A DNA stretch of 64,000 bases from Flavobacterium branchiicola (GCF_018383905.1 NZ_JAGYWA010000011.1:1-64000); one strand, 5' to 3'. Shown: positions 15,555 through 23,956, counted from the stretch's first letter. A program made the numbers and translations. The notes: generated by a model from the letters alone, not told the origin.

Positions 15555-15788
15555 ATGAATAGTAAATTCGAAGAATTAAAAGCCAGCGTACAAGAAATTA
15601 TTGATTTGATTGCTGCTAAAAATGAAAGAGAAGCAAATAATAAATTATTGGAAGTAAGCGAAACATTAGACGAAATGATTGATTTTGCTGAAGAAGATGA
15701 AGAAGTGAGAGAAATTACACGTTATCAGGTTTTATTGAATCAGCTTCATGTAAAGATTAATGGAGAAGAACCAGTTGATGGAGAGTAA
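15555..15788 (+). CDS. Small acidic helical protein
   Basis: 77 residues, strongly acidic, starting MNSKFEELKASVQEIIDLI, with likely coiled-coil helices and no membrane segment. The 3' end overlaps the YchJ-like gene by 11 bp. Function not recognised; its small size and acidity would fit a partner-binding protein. Confidence 0.7.
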   Translation: MNSKFEELKASVQEIIDLIAAKNEREANNKLLEVSETLDEMIDFAEEDEEVREITRYQVLLNQLHVKINGEEPVDGE

Positions 15789-16158
15789 TAAATGCTTTTG
15801 CGATACAGGTTTAGATTTTGAAAATTGCTGTAATTTATATTTAAGCGGAAATCAAAAAGCACCTTCTGCTTTGGCTTTAATGCGTTCCAGATATTCCGCC
15901 TATGCGACACACAATGCAGATTATCTTTTAGAAACAACTTATATTTCTGAAAGACAATTTTATGCGAAAGCTGAAATTCTAAAATGGGCCGTGAGTAATA
16001 AATGGCAAAAGTTAGAAATTCTAAGTTTTACGGAAGATACAGTTGAATTTAAAGCTTATTTTTTAGATTCAAATAATAAACCTCAAATACATTATGAATT
16101 TTCTACTTTTAAATTCGAAAATAATGCTTGGTATTATTTGGATGGAAAGTTTGAATAA
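15778..16158 (+). CDS. YchJ-family protein with SEC-C-type zinc site
   Basis: 126 residues from ATG 15778, which overlaps the previous gene by 11 bp; an earlier in-frame start would overlap more. The N-terminus CFCDTGLDFENCC is a SEC-C-like Cys cluster for zinc, followed by the conserved ALALMRSRYSAYATHNADYL and YLLETTY region, then a compact alpha/beta domain (NTF2-like) ending WYYLDGKFE. YchJ proteins are widespread and poorly characterised. The call is firm at family level. Confidence 0.88.
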   Translation: MESNKCFCDTGLDFENCCNLYLSGNQKAPSALALMRSRYSAYATHNADYLLETTYISERQFYAKAEILKWAVSNKWQKLEILSFTEDTVEFKAYFLDSNNKPQIHYEFSTFKFENNAWYYLDGKFE

Positions 16159-16264
16159 TCATCAAATCTAACACTGTTAGTAGTTGATTTTGATTGAATA
16201 TTTTAACTAAAAATTAATAATGGATTCTATTTTCATAATTCTAAAATAACGTAATTTTAGAATT

Positions 16265-17383
16265 ATGAAAAACGAATTTAAAAAAGGTTTTTATTTTAAG
16301 TCGTACGAAGCCCCATTTCAGTCTCCGTTTGAAAAACTTTTTGGCATTTTCAAAGAGCTTATCACCCATACTTCGGGCGATTTTGATGAAGCAATTAGTT
16401 GGCTTCGGGAGTTAGACATAGAATATAAACTGACTGATGAGAACTACACTATCGATGATTTTATCGAAGATTTAAAAAAGAAAGGTTACATAAAAGACGA
16501 AGTTAAACCTGATGGTTCAAACGGTTTAGGTATAACAGCAAAAACAGAGCGCGCTATTCGTCAGCAGGCTTTAGACCAGATTTTTGGAAACTTAAAGCGA
16601 TCGGGAAGCGGAAATCATAAAACAAAACATGCCGGAAACGGAGATGAACATACCGGAGAATTCCGCGAATTTAATTTTGGTGACGGATTAGAGCGTATTT
16701 CTTTGACAGAAAGTCTTCGAAATGCCCAAATCAATAACGGTGTAGAAAGTTTTATGTTGACTGAAAATGATTTGGTTGTTGAAGAAACCCAATACAAAGC
16801 ACAAATGAGTACGGTTCTGATGATTGATATCAGCCACAGTATGATTTTGTATGGAGAAGACCGAATCACTCCGGCAAAGAAAGTTGCGATGGCACTTGCC
16901 GAATTAATCACAACCCGTTATCCAAAAGATACGCTGGATATTTTGGTTTTTGGTAATGATGCGTGGACGATTCCAATTAAAGATTTACCTTATTTACAAG
17001 TTGGGCCTTATCATACCAATACAGTGGCCGGACTTCAGTTGGCGATGGATATTTTGAGAAGAAAACGAAATACCAACAAACAGATTTTCATGATTACAGA
17101 TGGAAAGCCGAGTTGTGTTCGTGAACGTGATGGTTCGTATTATATGAACAGTAACGGACTTGATGAATATATTGTAGATAAATGTTATACTCAGGCACAG
17201 CAAGCCAGAAAATTACATATTCCGATTACCACTTTTATGATCGCAAACGATCCGTATTTACAGCGATTTGTGAATCATTTTACAGAAGCTAATCAGGGGA
17301 AAGCATTTTATACCGGCTTAAAAGGTTTGGGTGAAATGATTTTTGAAGATTATGAAACGAATAGAAAAAAACGTGTTCGGTAA
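16265..17383 (+). CDS. VWA-domain protein, MoxR partner
   Basis: 372 residues. The C-terminal half is a von Willebrand A domain with a MIDAS metal site (MIDISHSM at ~residues 186-193, later T in HTNTVAG and D in MITDGKPS). The N-terminal part is soluble and charged (EAISWLRELDIEY, FGDGLERISLTE). No signal peptide. The next gene encodes a MoxR/ChlI-like AAA+ ATPase on the same strand, and such pairs act as chaperone-like machines that load metals or assemble complexes. Its stop is followed immediately by a GGTTCTAAG-type repeat. Confidence 0.9.
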   Translation: MKNEFKKGFYFKSYEAPFQSPFEKLFGIFKELITHTSGDFDEAISWLRELDIEYKLTDENYTIDDFIEDLKKKGYIKDEVKPDGSNGLGITAKTERAIRQQALDQIFGNLKRSGSGNHKTKHAGNGDEHTGEFREFNFGDGLERISLTESLRNAQINNGVESFMLTENDLVVEETQYKAQMSTVLMIDISHSMILYGEDRITPAKKVAMALAELITTRYPKDTLDILVFGNDAWTIPIKDLPYLQVGPYHTNTVAGLQLAMDILRRKRNTNKQIFMITDGKPSCVRERDGSYYMNSNGLDEYIVDKCYTQAQQARKLHIPITTFMIANDPYLQRFVNHFTEANQGKAFYTGLKGLGEMIFEDYETNRKKRVR

Positions 17384-17421
17384 AGGTTCTAAGTTGCTAA
17401 GGTTCTGAGGAGCTGAGGTTT
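17384..17421. repeat. GGTTCTRAG repeat, copy A
   Basis: Begins directly after the VWA gene stop codon (AGGTTCTAAGTTGCTAAGG and continuing). Same family as 25778, 37597, 38349 and 42691. Confidence 0.75.
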
Positions 17422-17460
17422 CGTTGTGTCTAAATATATTCTGATAAACCCAACGTATAT

Positions 17461-17488
17461 CGTAGAGACGCACTGCAGTGCGTCTACG
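17461..17488. repeat. GACGCACTGCAGTGCGTC palindrome, copy 1
   Basis: Contains an 18-bp perfect palindrome flanked by TAGA/TCTA, followed by CGCAAAGTAA. It lies between the VWA and MoxR genes. Confidence 0.85.
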
Positions 17489-17553
17489 CAAAGTAAACGT
17501 TCAGAGAGTAAATTGACAAAGGTTTCTCCTGATTATAATAAATGCAATTCATA

Positions 17554-17578
17554 TAGAGACGCACTGCAGTGCATCTAC
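17554..17578. repeat. GACGCACTGCAGTGCATC palindrome, copy 2
   Basis: Second copy of the 17461 element in the same orientation, one base changed in the right arm, again followed by ACAAAGTAA. Confidence 0.85.
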
Positions 17579-17663
17579 ACAAAGTAATAAAGGTTTTAAG
17601 ATAAAAAATAAAATACATTGAATTTTTGAATCATTTAATCTTTCAATTTTTTAAATATAAAAC

Positions 17664-19127
17664 ATGGAAATAAATACTATAAAAACATTAGGTCAGTTAA
17701 AAGCCGCAGGATATAAAAGTACCAGTATTAAAGACGAATTACGAAATAATTTAAGAGAAAAAATTAAGTCAGGAAAACCAGTTTTTGAAGGTGTTCATGG
17801 TTTTGAGAATACTGTAATTCCAGAATTAGAGCGCGCGATTCTTTCGCGTCATAATATTAATTTACTAGGACTACGCGGACAGGCGAAAACACGTTTGGCC
17901 CGTAAAATGGTAGAACTTTTAGATGAATATATTCCCTATGTTTCTGATTCCGAAATTAATGATGATCCGTTAAATCCGATTTCACGTTTTGCTAAGGATT
18001 TAATCGCCGAAAAAGGAGATGAAACACCAATTTCATGGTTACACAGAAACGATCGTTTCTTTGAGAAATTAGCCACTCCGGATGTTACCGTTGCCGATTT
18101 AATAGGAGATGTTGATCCTATAAAGGCCGCAAATTTAAAACTTTCTTATGCAGATGATCGCGTAATTCATTTCGGAATGATTCCGAGAGCTAATCGCTGT
18201 ATTTTTGTAATCAATGAGTTGCCAGATTTACAAGCAAGAATTCAGGTGGCATTGTTTAATATTTTGCAGGAAGGCGATATTCAGATTCGTGGTTTTAAAT
18301 TGAGAATGCCGTTGGATATGCAATTCATTTTTACAGCAAATCCGGAAGATTATACCAATAGAGGTAGTATTGTAACGCCTTTGAAAGATAGAATTGGTTC
18401 GCAAATTTTAACCCATTATCCTGAAAGCGTAGAAATTGCCAGAACGATTACACAGCAGGAAGCAAAGCTGGATGATAATCAAAGTAATCTTGTTTATGTG
18501 CCGGATTTAGCGAGAGATATTCTGGAGCAAATAAGTTTTGAAGCCCGCGAAAGTGAATACATTGACAATAAAAGCGGTGTAAGTGCCAGAATGAGTATTA
18601 CAGCGCTGGAAAATTTAATTAGTACAGCAGAACGCAGAGCCTTAAAATCCGGAGCGGATAAAACTGTTTTAAGATTGTCTGATTTTATTGGAATAATTCC
18701 TGCGATAACCGGAAAAGTAGAATTGGTTTATGAAGGAGAGCAGGAGGGAGCTGCCGCAGTTGCCCAATATTTAATAGGTTCTGCCATAAGAACTTTATTT
18801 CCGGCTCATTTTCCGAAGATTGAAAAACTTGAAAAACCGGGAGAAAAAACGCCTTACTCAGATTTAATAGAATGGTTTTTTGCAGAAAGCGGTTTCGAAT
18901 TATTAGACGATGCTTCGGATGCTGATTATAAAAGTATTTTAGATGAAGTTGCACCTTTAGAAGAATTACTTAAAAAATATCAGCCGCATTTAGATAAAAA
19001 GGATTTGTACTTTATGAAAGAATTTATTTTATGGGCTTTGGTAGAATACAAGAAATTAAGCAAAGACCGATTTGCAACCGGACATCAGTTTAAAGATATG
19101 TACGGAAGTTATATCAGTAAATTGTAA
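17664..19127 (+). CDS. MoxR/magnesium chelatase I-like AAA+ ATPase
   Basis: 487 residues. Walker A-like GLRGQAKTRLARKM (~residues 68-81), Walker B-like CIFVINELPDLQ, and the chelatase-type segments QVALFNILQEGDIQIRG, FIFTANPEDYTNRGS and LKDRIGSQI. Walker B has N-E where D-E is usual, and Walker A ends in KT. These ATPases remodel partner complexes together with VWA proteins, and the VWA gene lies 280 bp upstream. The C-terminal ~150 residues are helical and specific to this subgroup. Terminator immediately downstream. Confidence 0.9.
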   Translation: MEINTIKTLGQLKAAGYKSTSIKDELRNNLREKIKSGKPVFEGVHGFENTVIPELERAILSRHNINLLGLRGQAKTRLARKMVELLDEYIPYVSDSEINDDPLNPISRFAKDLIAEKGDETPISWLHRNDRFFEKLATPDVTVADLIGDVDPIKAANLKLSYADDRVIHFGMIPRANRCIFVINELPDLQARIQVALFNILQEGDIQIRGFKLRMPLDMQFIFTANPEDYTNRGSIVTPLKDRIGSQILTHYPESVEIARTITQQEAKLDDNQSNLVYVPDLARDILEQISFEARESEYIDNKSGVSARMSITALENLISTAERRALKSGADKTVLRLSDFIGIIPAITGKVELVYEGEQEGAAAVAQYLIGSAIRTLFPAHFPKIEKLEKPGEKTPYSDLIEWFFAESGFELLDDASDADYKSILDEVAPLEELLKKYQPHLDKKDLYFMKEFILWALVEYKKLSKDRFATGHQFKDMYGSYISKL

Positions 19128-19145
19128 TAGTTGCGATATAGATTT

Positions 19146-19183
19146 AAACCCGACCGTTTTTAAATAAACGGTCGGGTTTTTTT
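19146..19183 (+). terminator. Terminator after MoxR gene
   Basis: Perfect 14-bp stem (AAACCCGACCGTTT / AAACGGTCGGGTTT) and a T-run. Confidence 0.93.
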
Positions 19184-19223
19184 GTGGTATTTTGAAAACG
19201 GATTATTATTTATTTTTATTTAA

Positions 19224-19235
19224 TTGATATATCAA
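19224..19235. promoter_or_regulatory. Candidate MarR operator TTGATATATCAA
   Basis: Perfect 12-bp palindrome 25 bp upstream of the marR-like ATG and 1 bp before a TAnnTTTG box. Position fits autorepression; binding is inferred. Confidence 0.55.
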
Positions 19236-19236
19236 C

Positions 19237-19244
19237 TATGTTTG
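19237..19244 (+). promoter_or_regulatory. -7 promoter box TATGTTTG
   Basis: TAnnTTTG match 16 bp upstream of the marR-like start, next to the palindrome. Confidence 0.5.
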
Positions 19245-19260
19245 TATCAAATAAAAGAGT

Positions 19261-19701
19261 ATGAAACTAGAGAATCCTACAGGAACGGCACTTTATTCTA
19301 TTGAAAAAGCTATTAAAGAATATAGAAAACTGGCACAGAAAAATATTTCTAAAATTGTGAAAGATATTACAGTAGATCAATGTCTGGTGTTAATTATACT
19401 AAATGATAATCGAGATATTTCTCAAAATGAGTTAGCCAATCTTGTTTTTAAAGACAATGCTTCAATAACAAGAATGATTGAATTGATAGTTAAAAAAGAA
19501 TATCTAACAAGAACAATTCACTCTGAAGATCGCAGAAAATTTAATCTTGAAATTACTGAAAAAGGTATAAAAATGCTTGAACTTATTGAGCCAATTATTA
19601 AGAAAAACAGACAAATAGCACTTAATGGGTTATCATTAGAAGAAATTCTGGTACTAGACAAAACACTCCAAAAAATAATTAGTAATTGTAAAAATAATTA
19701 A
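19261..19701 (+). CDS. MarR-family transcriptional regulator
   Basis: 146 residues with the winged-helix pattern of MarR: ISQNELANLVFKDNASITRM (recognition helices) and the wing YLTRTIHSEDRRKFNLEITEKG. MarR proteins usually repress their own operon and respond to a small ligand. A palindrome and promoter box lie just upstream. The serine hydrolase gene begins one base after its stop (TAAGATG), so the two are co-transcribed. Confidence 0.93.
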   Translation: MKLENPTGTALYSIEKAIKEYRKLAQKNISKIVKDITVDQCLVLIILNDNRDISQNELANLVFKDNASITRMIELIVKKEYLTRTIHSEDRRKFNLEITEKGIKMLELIEPIIKKNRQIALNGLSLEEILVLDKTLQKIISNCKNN

Positions 19702-19702
19702 G

Positions 19703-21022
19703 ATGAAATCAAAAATAACTCTAATTGTATTATTGATTTTTGCTTTTGGATATTCTCAAAAAGAACTGAGCAGAAAATTAGAACAATACATGGATGCACA
19801 GTTTGCTATTAATGATTTTAGTGGTACAGTACTGGTTACTAAAAATGATTCGGTTCTCTTGAAAAAAGCATATGGTTTGGCTGACTACGAATGGAAAGTA
19901 AAAAACACAATAGATTCCAAATTCAGTTTAGCTTCGGTTTCTAAGCAATTTACGGCTGTGGCTATTTTGCAATTAGCAGAAAAAGGAAAACTTTCGCTGG
20001 ATGATTCCTTAAATAAATATTTCAGCGATTTTCCAAATGGAGAAAAAATAACCTTAAAGATGATGTTAACACATAATGCCGGTTTTCAAATGGATTTTGA
20101 TGAGTTGTATTTGACTAAAACAGATTTGGATAAAGATTCGGTATATAATTACATAAAGAAAAAAGAGCTATTGTTTGAACCGGGTAAAAACACATCTTAT
20201 AGTAATATTGGGTATTACTTACTAAGTCAGATTATTGAGAAAGTTTCCGGACAAACCTATTCAGCTTATGTAAAAATAAATTTGTTTGATAAAGCTAAAA
20301 TGTACAATTCAGGCGTTACAACAAATGATGGTATTGTGGATAAAATGGCCAAAGCGTATTATTTTGACAAGAATAAATTAGTGAAAAATCCATACATCAA
20401 CTGGCATTTTAATATTGGCCATGATGGCATTTATTCTACTGTTGAAGATTTAAACTTGTGGAACAAAGCGCTTTTTAATAGTCAGATTTTAATATCAGAA
20501 GAAGCAAAGAAAAAAATGTTTACCTCCTATAACGATCAAAATTTTGGTTTAGGTGTTTTAGTTAATCCATTCTACAATCAGAATCATCAACTGATTGCGC
20601 ACGATGGAGGCTTTTTTGGCTCAATGACGTCATTTAATAAATTTACTAAAGAAAATATTTTCATTACAGTTTTATCCAATAATCAGTCAAAATCGTATTA
20701 TATCGCTTATGGTCTTGCCGGAATATGTTTTAATAAAGAAGTGGAGCTTCCATACCACCACATTCAAATAGTAACAGATTCTAAACTGTACAATGACTAT
20801 GCTGGAGAATATGAAAATATTACCATTTTAAAGAAGGATAATAAACTCTATTATCAGGATTATGATATTGAATTGTTGCCGGAATCTAAAACCAAATTTT
20901 TTCGCTCAGATAATAACAATACAACAATTGAATTTGTTAGAAGTAAAAAAGGAAAAGTAACAATGCTTGAAATAAAAAAGGCAGGAATAAAAGAGGCTAA
21001 AAACAAAACTAAAGGAGTTTAA
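19703..21022 (+). CDS. Beta-lactamase-fold serine hydrolase, exported
   Basis: 439 residues. Signal peptide MKSKITLIVLLIFAFGYSQ. The class C/PBP-like fold has the nucleophile motif SVSK at residues 78-81, the YSN motif (KNTSYSNIGYY, ~168) and an HDGG triad (~298) that replaces KTG. The C-terminal ~100 residues are a separate beta-rich domain (NDYAGEYENITILKKDNKLYY). Such proteins are esterases or D-amino-peptide hydrolases as often as true beta-lactamases. Co-transcription with MarR suggests an inducible response to a small compound. Confidence 0.9.
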   Translation: MKSKITLIVLLIFAFGYSQKELSRKLEQYMDAQFAINDFSGTVLVTKNDSVLLKKAYGLADYEWKVKNTIDSKFSLASVSKQFTAVAILQLAEKGKLSLDDSLNKYFSDFPNGEKITLKMMLTHNAGFQMDFDELYLTKTDLDKDSVYNYIKKKELLFEPGKNTSYSNIGYYLLSQIIEKVSGQTYSAYVKINLFDKAKMYNSGVTTNDGIVDKMAKAYYFDKNKLVKNPYINWHFNIGHDGIYSTVEDLNLWNKALFNSQILISEEAKKKMFTSYNDQNFGLGVLVNPFYNQNHQLIAHDGGFFGSMTSFNKFTKENIFITVLSNNQSKSYYIAYGLAGICFNKEVELPYHHIQIVTDSKLYNDYAGEYENITILKKDNKLYYQDYDIELLPESKTKFFRSDNNNTTIEFVRSKKGKVTMLEIKKAGIKEAKNKTKGV

Positions 21023-21026
21023 ACAC

Positions 21027-21034
21027 TATTTTTG
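21027..21034 (+). promoter_or_regulatory. -7 promoter box TATTTTTG
   Basis: TAnnTTTG match 18 bp upstream of the EamA start; supports the start at 21053. Confidence 0.45.
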
Positions 21035-21052
21035 TGGTCAAAATTTAATTCT

Positions 21053-21907
21053 ATGTTGTTTCTTATTTTAAGTGTTTTTTGCAGTGTTATTGTGGGGGTG
21101 ATTTTTAAAATAACACGAAAATATAATTCAAATCCAACCCAGATTATTGCTTTCAATTATATAATAGCAATTGCTCTTTGTTATTTTACCTTTAGTCTCA
21201 ATTTAGACGAAGTTACAGCAGATGCACCGTGGAATATTTATGTCACGGTTGGTATTTTGCTTCCGGTTGTTTTTCTGTTTTTAGCCGCTTCAATAAAATC
21301 TATGGGAATTGTAAAGACAGATGCTGCACAGCGTTTATCCTTATTTATTCCGATATTGGCCGCCTGGTTTATTTTTAAAGAAGAATTTAATTCATTTAAA
21401 GTAATAGGACTTATTATTGGTTTTGTGGCGCTTTTATTCATTTTAAGAAAGCAAACAGAGAACAGTGAGAACAAGTGGATTTATCCGGCTCTTGTATTAT
21501 TAGGTTTTGGTTTTATTGATATTCTTTTCAAACAAATTGCACTTTACACCACATTGCCTTATACCACTTCGTTATTTGTTGTTTTCGGGATTTCGTTGCT
21601 TATTGCCGTAGCAATTGTTTTGTACGGAATGATTATTAAAAGTGAAAAATTAAATTTTAAAAACGTCCTTTTTGGAGCTGCCGTGGGAATTTTTAATTTT
21701 GGAAATATCTTATTTTATCTAAAAGCACATAAAGCATTTTCAGATAATCCATCAACGGTTTTTGCCGGAATGAACATGGGGGTAATTATCTTAGGAAGTA
21801 TTGTTGGAACACTTTTTTTTAAAGAAAAACTATCTAAAATAAATTTTGCAGGTCTCTTTTTAGCCTTAATTGCGATCATTTTTATCGTTTTTTCTCAATT
21901 TAATTAA
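21053..21907 (+). CDS. EamA/DMT-type transporter
   Basis: 284 residues with about ten hydrophobic helices and the two-fold repeat layout of drug/metabolite transporters (EamA). The ATG at 21053 is chosen over an upstream GTG because a promoter box precedes it directly. Characteristic segments include DAAQRLSLFIPILAAWFIFKEEF in the first half and GMNMGVIILGSIVGTLFFKEKL in the second. Inner-membrane exporter or permease of an unknown small metabolite. It follows the serine hydrolase by 30 bp. Confidence 0.85.
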   Translation: MLFLILSVFCSVIVGVIFKITRKYNSNPTQIIAFNYIIAIALCYFTFSLNLDEVTADAPWNIYVTVGILLPVVFLFLAASIKSMGIVKTDAAQRLSLFIPILAAWFIFKEEFNSFKVIGLIIGFVALLFILRKQTENSENKWIYPALVLLGFGFIDILFKQIALYTTLPYTTSLFVVFGISLLIAVAIVLYGMIIKSEKLNFKNVLFGAAVGIFNFGNILFYLKAHKAFSDNPSTVFAGMNMGVIILGSIVGTLFFKEKLSKINFAGLFLALIAIIFIVFSQFN

Positions 21908-22014
21908 TTTTTATTCGGCGCTCAACAGCTTAATTTACAGCTTGTTTTGTTGTGATTTGAAAAGTTTTAAAAATAAACTCTACTAATTCGATAGAATTTG
22001 TAAAATATATTTTA

Positions 22015-22022
22015 TAAATTTG
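22015..22022 (+). promoter_or_regulatory. -7 promoter box TAAATTTG
   Basis: TAnnTTTG match 8 bp before the ATG of the first Cys/Met-rich mini-ORF; the predicted RNA leader is only a few bases long. Confidence 0.5.
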
Positions 22023-22030
22023 CCTTAACA

Positions 22031-22117
22031 ATGAAAAACTTTAGTCGAAATATCATCCCGTTTATGTGCAGTGAGACGATGTGCTGCATGATGAACTATG
22101 CGATGAAATGGCGTTAA
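22031..22117 (+). CDS. 28-aa Cys/Met-rich leader peptide (candidate)
   Basis: Encodes 28 residues, with MCSETMCCMMNYAMKWR as the second half: three Cys and six Met in total. It starts 8 bp after a TAnnTTTG box and ends 34 bp before a strong terminator. This layout (promoter, tiny ORF rich in particular codons, terminator, second ORF, metabolic gene) is that of a translational attenuator. Alternative: a stray frame; the composition argues against that. Confidence 0.5.
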   Translation: MKNFSRNIIPFMCSETMCCMMNYAMKWR

Positions 22118-22151
22118 TAGAGAAAGTACTTGTTAGTTATTTTTTTTTTTT

Positions 22152-22184
22152 AGCCTTTCATGCACCATGAAAGGCTTTTTTTTA
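22152..22184 (+). terminator. Terminator between the two mini-ORFs
   Basis: Perfect 11-bp stem AGCCTTTCATG / CATGAAAGGCT, 3-nt loop, eight T residues. It is preceded by a 12-T run. Well placed to act as an attenuator. Confidence 0.85.
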
Positions 22185-22205
22185 GAACTATTAAAAACTG
22201 ATAAA

Positions 22206-22316
22206 ATGAGATCAAACAGAAATACAAATATCATGATGCATTGCTGTCTTATAAAAATACCGTGTTGTATGTGCAGTTATTGCAGATTTTATTTCAACGA
22301 AAAAATAATAGGATAG
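22206..22316 (+). CDS. 36-aa Cys-rich mini-ORF (candidate leader)
   Basis: Encodes 36 residues with MMHCCLIKIPCCMCSYCRFY in the middle: six Cys and four Met in total. It lies after the terminator and 37 bp before gdh, with no promoter box of its own. Probably the second part of the same leader region. A metal-binding or modified peptide is a less likely alternative because no maturation gene is nearby. Confidence 0.45.
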   Translation: MRSNRNTNIMMHCCLIKIPCCMCSYCRFYFNEKIIG

Positions 22317-22353
22317 ACCAAATCAACTAAACCAAAAATTAAAAAGAAAAAAG

Positions 22354-23640
22354 ATGAGTTCAGAAATTATAAAACAAAATCCGTTTCAATCAATGATTGA
22401 TCGTTTTAATATAGCAGCCGATATTCTTAATCTTGAAGAATCGATCAGGCAAAAACTACAACGTCCTGAAAAACAAATTGTAGTTAATTTTTCTATTACA
22501 CTGGATAACGGAAACCAGCAAAACTTTGAAGGATACCGCGTAATTCATAATACGGCATTAGGCCCTTCAAAAGGTGGAATACGTTATGATACAGCTGTAA
22601 ATCTCGATGAGGTAAAAGCATTAGCCGCCTGGATGACCTGGAAGTCTGCCGTGACCGGAATTCCTTTTGGAGGAGCAAAAGGTGGAATCATTTGCGATCC
22701 CAGAACACTTTCTAAAACAGAATTAGAAAGAATAACTAGAGCCTACACAAAAAGATTATCAGATATTTTTGGACCTGAAAAAGATGTTCCGGCTCCGGAC
22801 ATGGGAACTGGCCCGGACGAAATGGGCTGGTTAATGGATGAGTTTTCTATCCTCCACGGTAAACCAATTCATGCTGTAGTTACAGGGAAGCATTTGCATT
22901 CCGGAGGTTCTTTGGGAAGGGTTGAAGCGACCGGAAGAGGGGTAAGTATTATAACATTACTGGCACTTCAAAAATTAAAACTTAGACCTGCAAGATCTAC
23001 TGTAGCTATTCAGGGATTTGGAAATGTTGGTTTACATTCGGCTTTGTTTTTATTCGAAAAAGGATTAAAAATAGTTGCAGTAAGTGATGTTTCTGAAGCT
23101 TTTTATAACCCTGACGGAATTAATATTCCAGAGCTGATTTTGTATTATAATCTGAATAATAAAAGTATTAAAGGATATCCAAATTCGGTTGCAATAAAAC
23201 ATGAAGAATTATTGCTTTTGGATGTTGATGTTTTAATTCCGGCTGCAAAAGAAGATGTTATTACACAACAAAACGCAAAAGACATTCGTGCCAAAATTAT
23301 TGTAGAAGGCGCAAATGGTCCGGTTTCATCTGATGCCGATACCATATTACATGACAATAATGTTTTGGTAGTTCCGGATATTTTAGCAAATGCAGGCGGC
23401 GTGACAGTTTCTTATTTTGAGTGGCTTCAGAATTCGCTTTTAGAATCCTGGAGAATCCAGCAGATTAATACAAGGCTTGAAGATATTTTAGAAAAAGGTT
23501 TTGATACCGTTTTCAGAATTGCTAAAAAACACAATGTGACCCCGAGAATTGCAGCCTACATAATTGCTTTACAAAAAGTAGCTGATACACAATCGGTAAA
23601 AGAAGTGGCTTTGGAAGCTCCAAAATTTAAACAGAATTAA
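22354..23640 (+). CDS. gdhA: Glutamate (Glu/Leu/Phe/Val family) dehydrogenase
   Basis: 428 residues, typical length of hexameric NAD-linked glutamate dehydrogenase. The substrate domain shows GPSKGGIRYD and the catalytic lysine region PFGGAKGGII, then DVPAPDMGT. The Rossmann domain carries VAIQGFGNVGLHSA, and the C-terminal part shows the family motifs LIPAAKEDVI, IVEGANGPVS and DILANAGGVTVSYFEW. It interconverts glutamate and 2-oxoglutarate plus ammonia. Leu or Phe dehydrogenase activity is unlikely given length and motif set. Two Cys/Met-rich mini-ORFs and a terminator upstream suggest conditional expression. Confidence 0.93.
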   Translation: MSSEIIKQNPFQSMIDRFNIAADILNLEESIRQKLQRPEKQIVVNFSITLDNGNQQNFEGYRVIHNTALGPSKGGIRYDTAVNLDEVKALAAWMTWKSAVTGIPFGGAKGGIICDPRTLSKTELERITRAYTKRLSDIFGPEKDVPAPDMGTGPDEMGWLMDEFSILHGKPIHAVVTGKHLHSGGSLGRVEATGRGVSIITLLALQKLKLRPARSTVAIQGFGNVGLHSALFLFEKGLKIVAVSDVSEAFYNPDGINIPELILYYNLNNKSIKGYPNSVAIKHEELLLLDVDVLIPAAKEDVITQQNAKDIRAKIIVEGANGPVSSDADTILHDNNVLVVPDILANAGGVTVSYFEWLQNSLLESWRIQQINTRLEDILEKGFDTVFRIAKKHNVTPRIAAYIIALQKVADTQSVKEVALEAPKFKQN

Positions 23641-23724
23641 AAATTAGAAAACCCAATTAAGATTTTTTCATTAATCTTAAAACTTGCGTCGGCATTTTTT
23701 AGGATTGATGAAATTATCTTTTTT

Positions 23725-23917
23725 AACCCGTTGGGTGTAATTATTTTTAACACATAGAAACATAGATTATTTTACATATCGCTAAAAAGATTTTAAAAAG
23801 AAACTAGTTTCTAACACATAGCTATGTTTGTTAATGTAAGTGAAACGCCTTTTTATAGACAAAAAAAGCTATGTTTCTATGTGTTAAAAGAGTATTTTTT
23901 AAATTACACCCAACGGT
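23725..23917. repeat. MITE-like inverted element, copy 1
   Basis: 193-bp element with inverted ends (CCGTTGGGTGTAATT / AATTACACCCAACGG) and inner inverted arms TTAACACATAGAAACATAG / CTATGTTTCTATGTGTTAA. It lies in the 316-bp gap between gdh and the desaturase gene, which holds nothing else. A shorter relative is at 59512-59646. Confidence 0.85.
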
Positions 23918-23956
23918 TTTTTATTCCTATCAATCAATATAAAGTAATCTTTAAAA

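Noticed and set aside
22206..22316. RiPP-type precursor peptide
   Set aside because: Cys-rich, but no maturation enzyme, protease or transporter dedicated to a peptide is adjacent; a leader role fits better.
22015..22353. SAM riboswitch upstream of gdh
   Set aside because: No recognisable conserved riboswitch core; the region is explained by mini-ORFs and a simple terminator.
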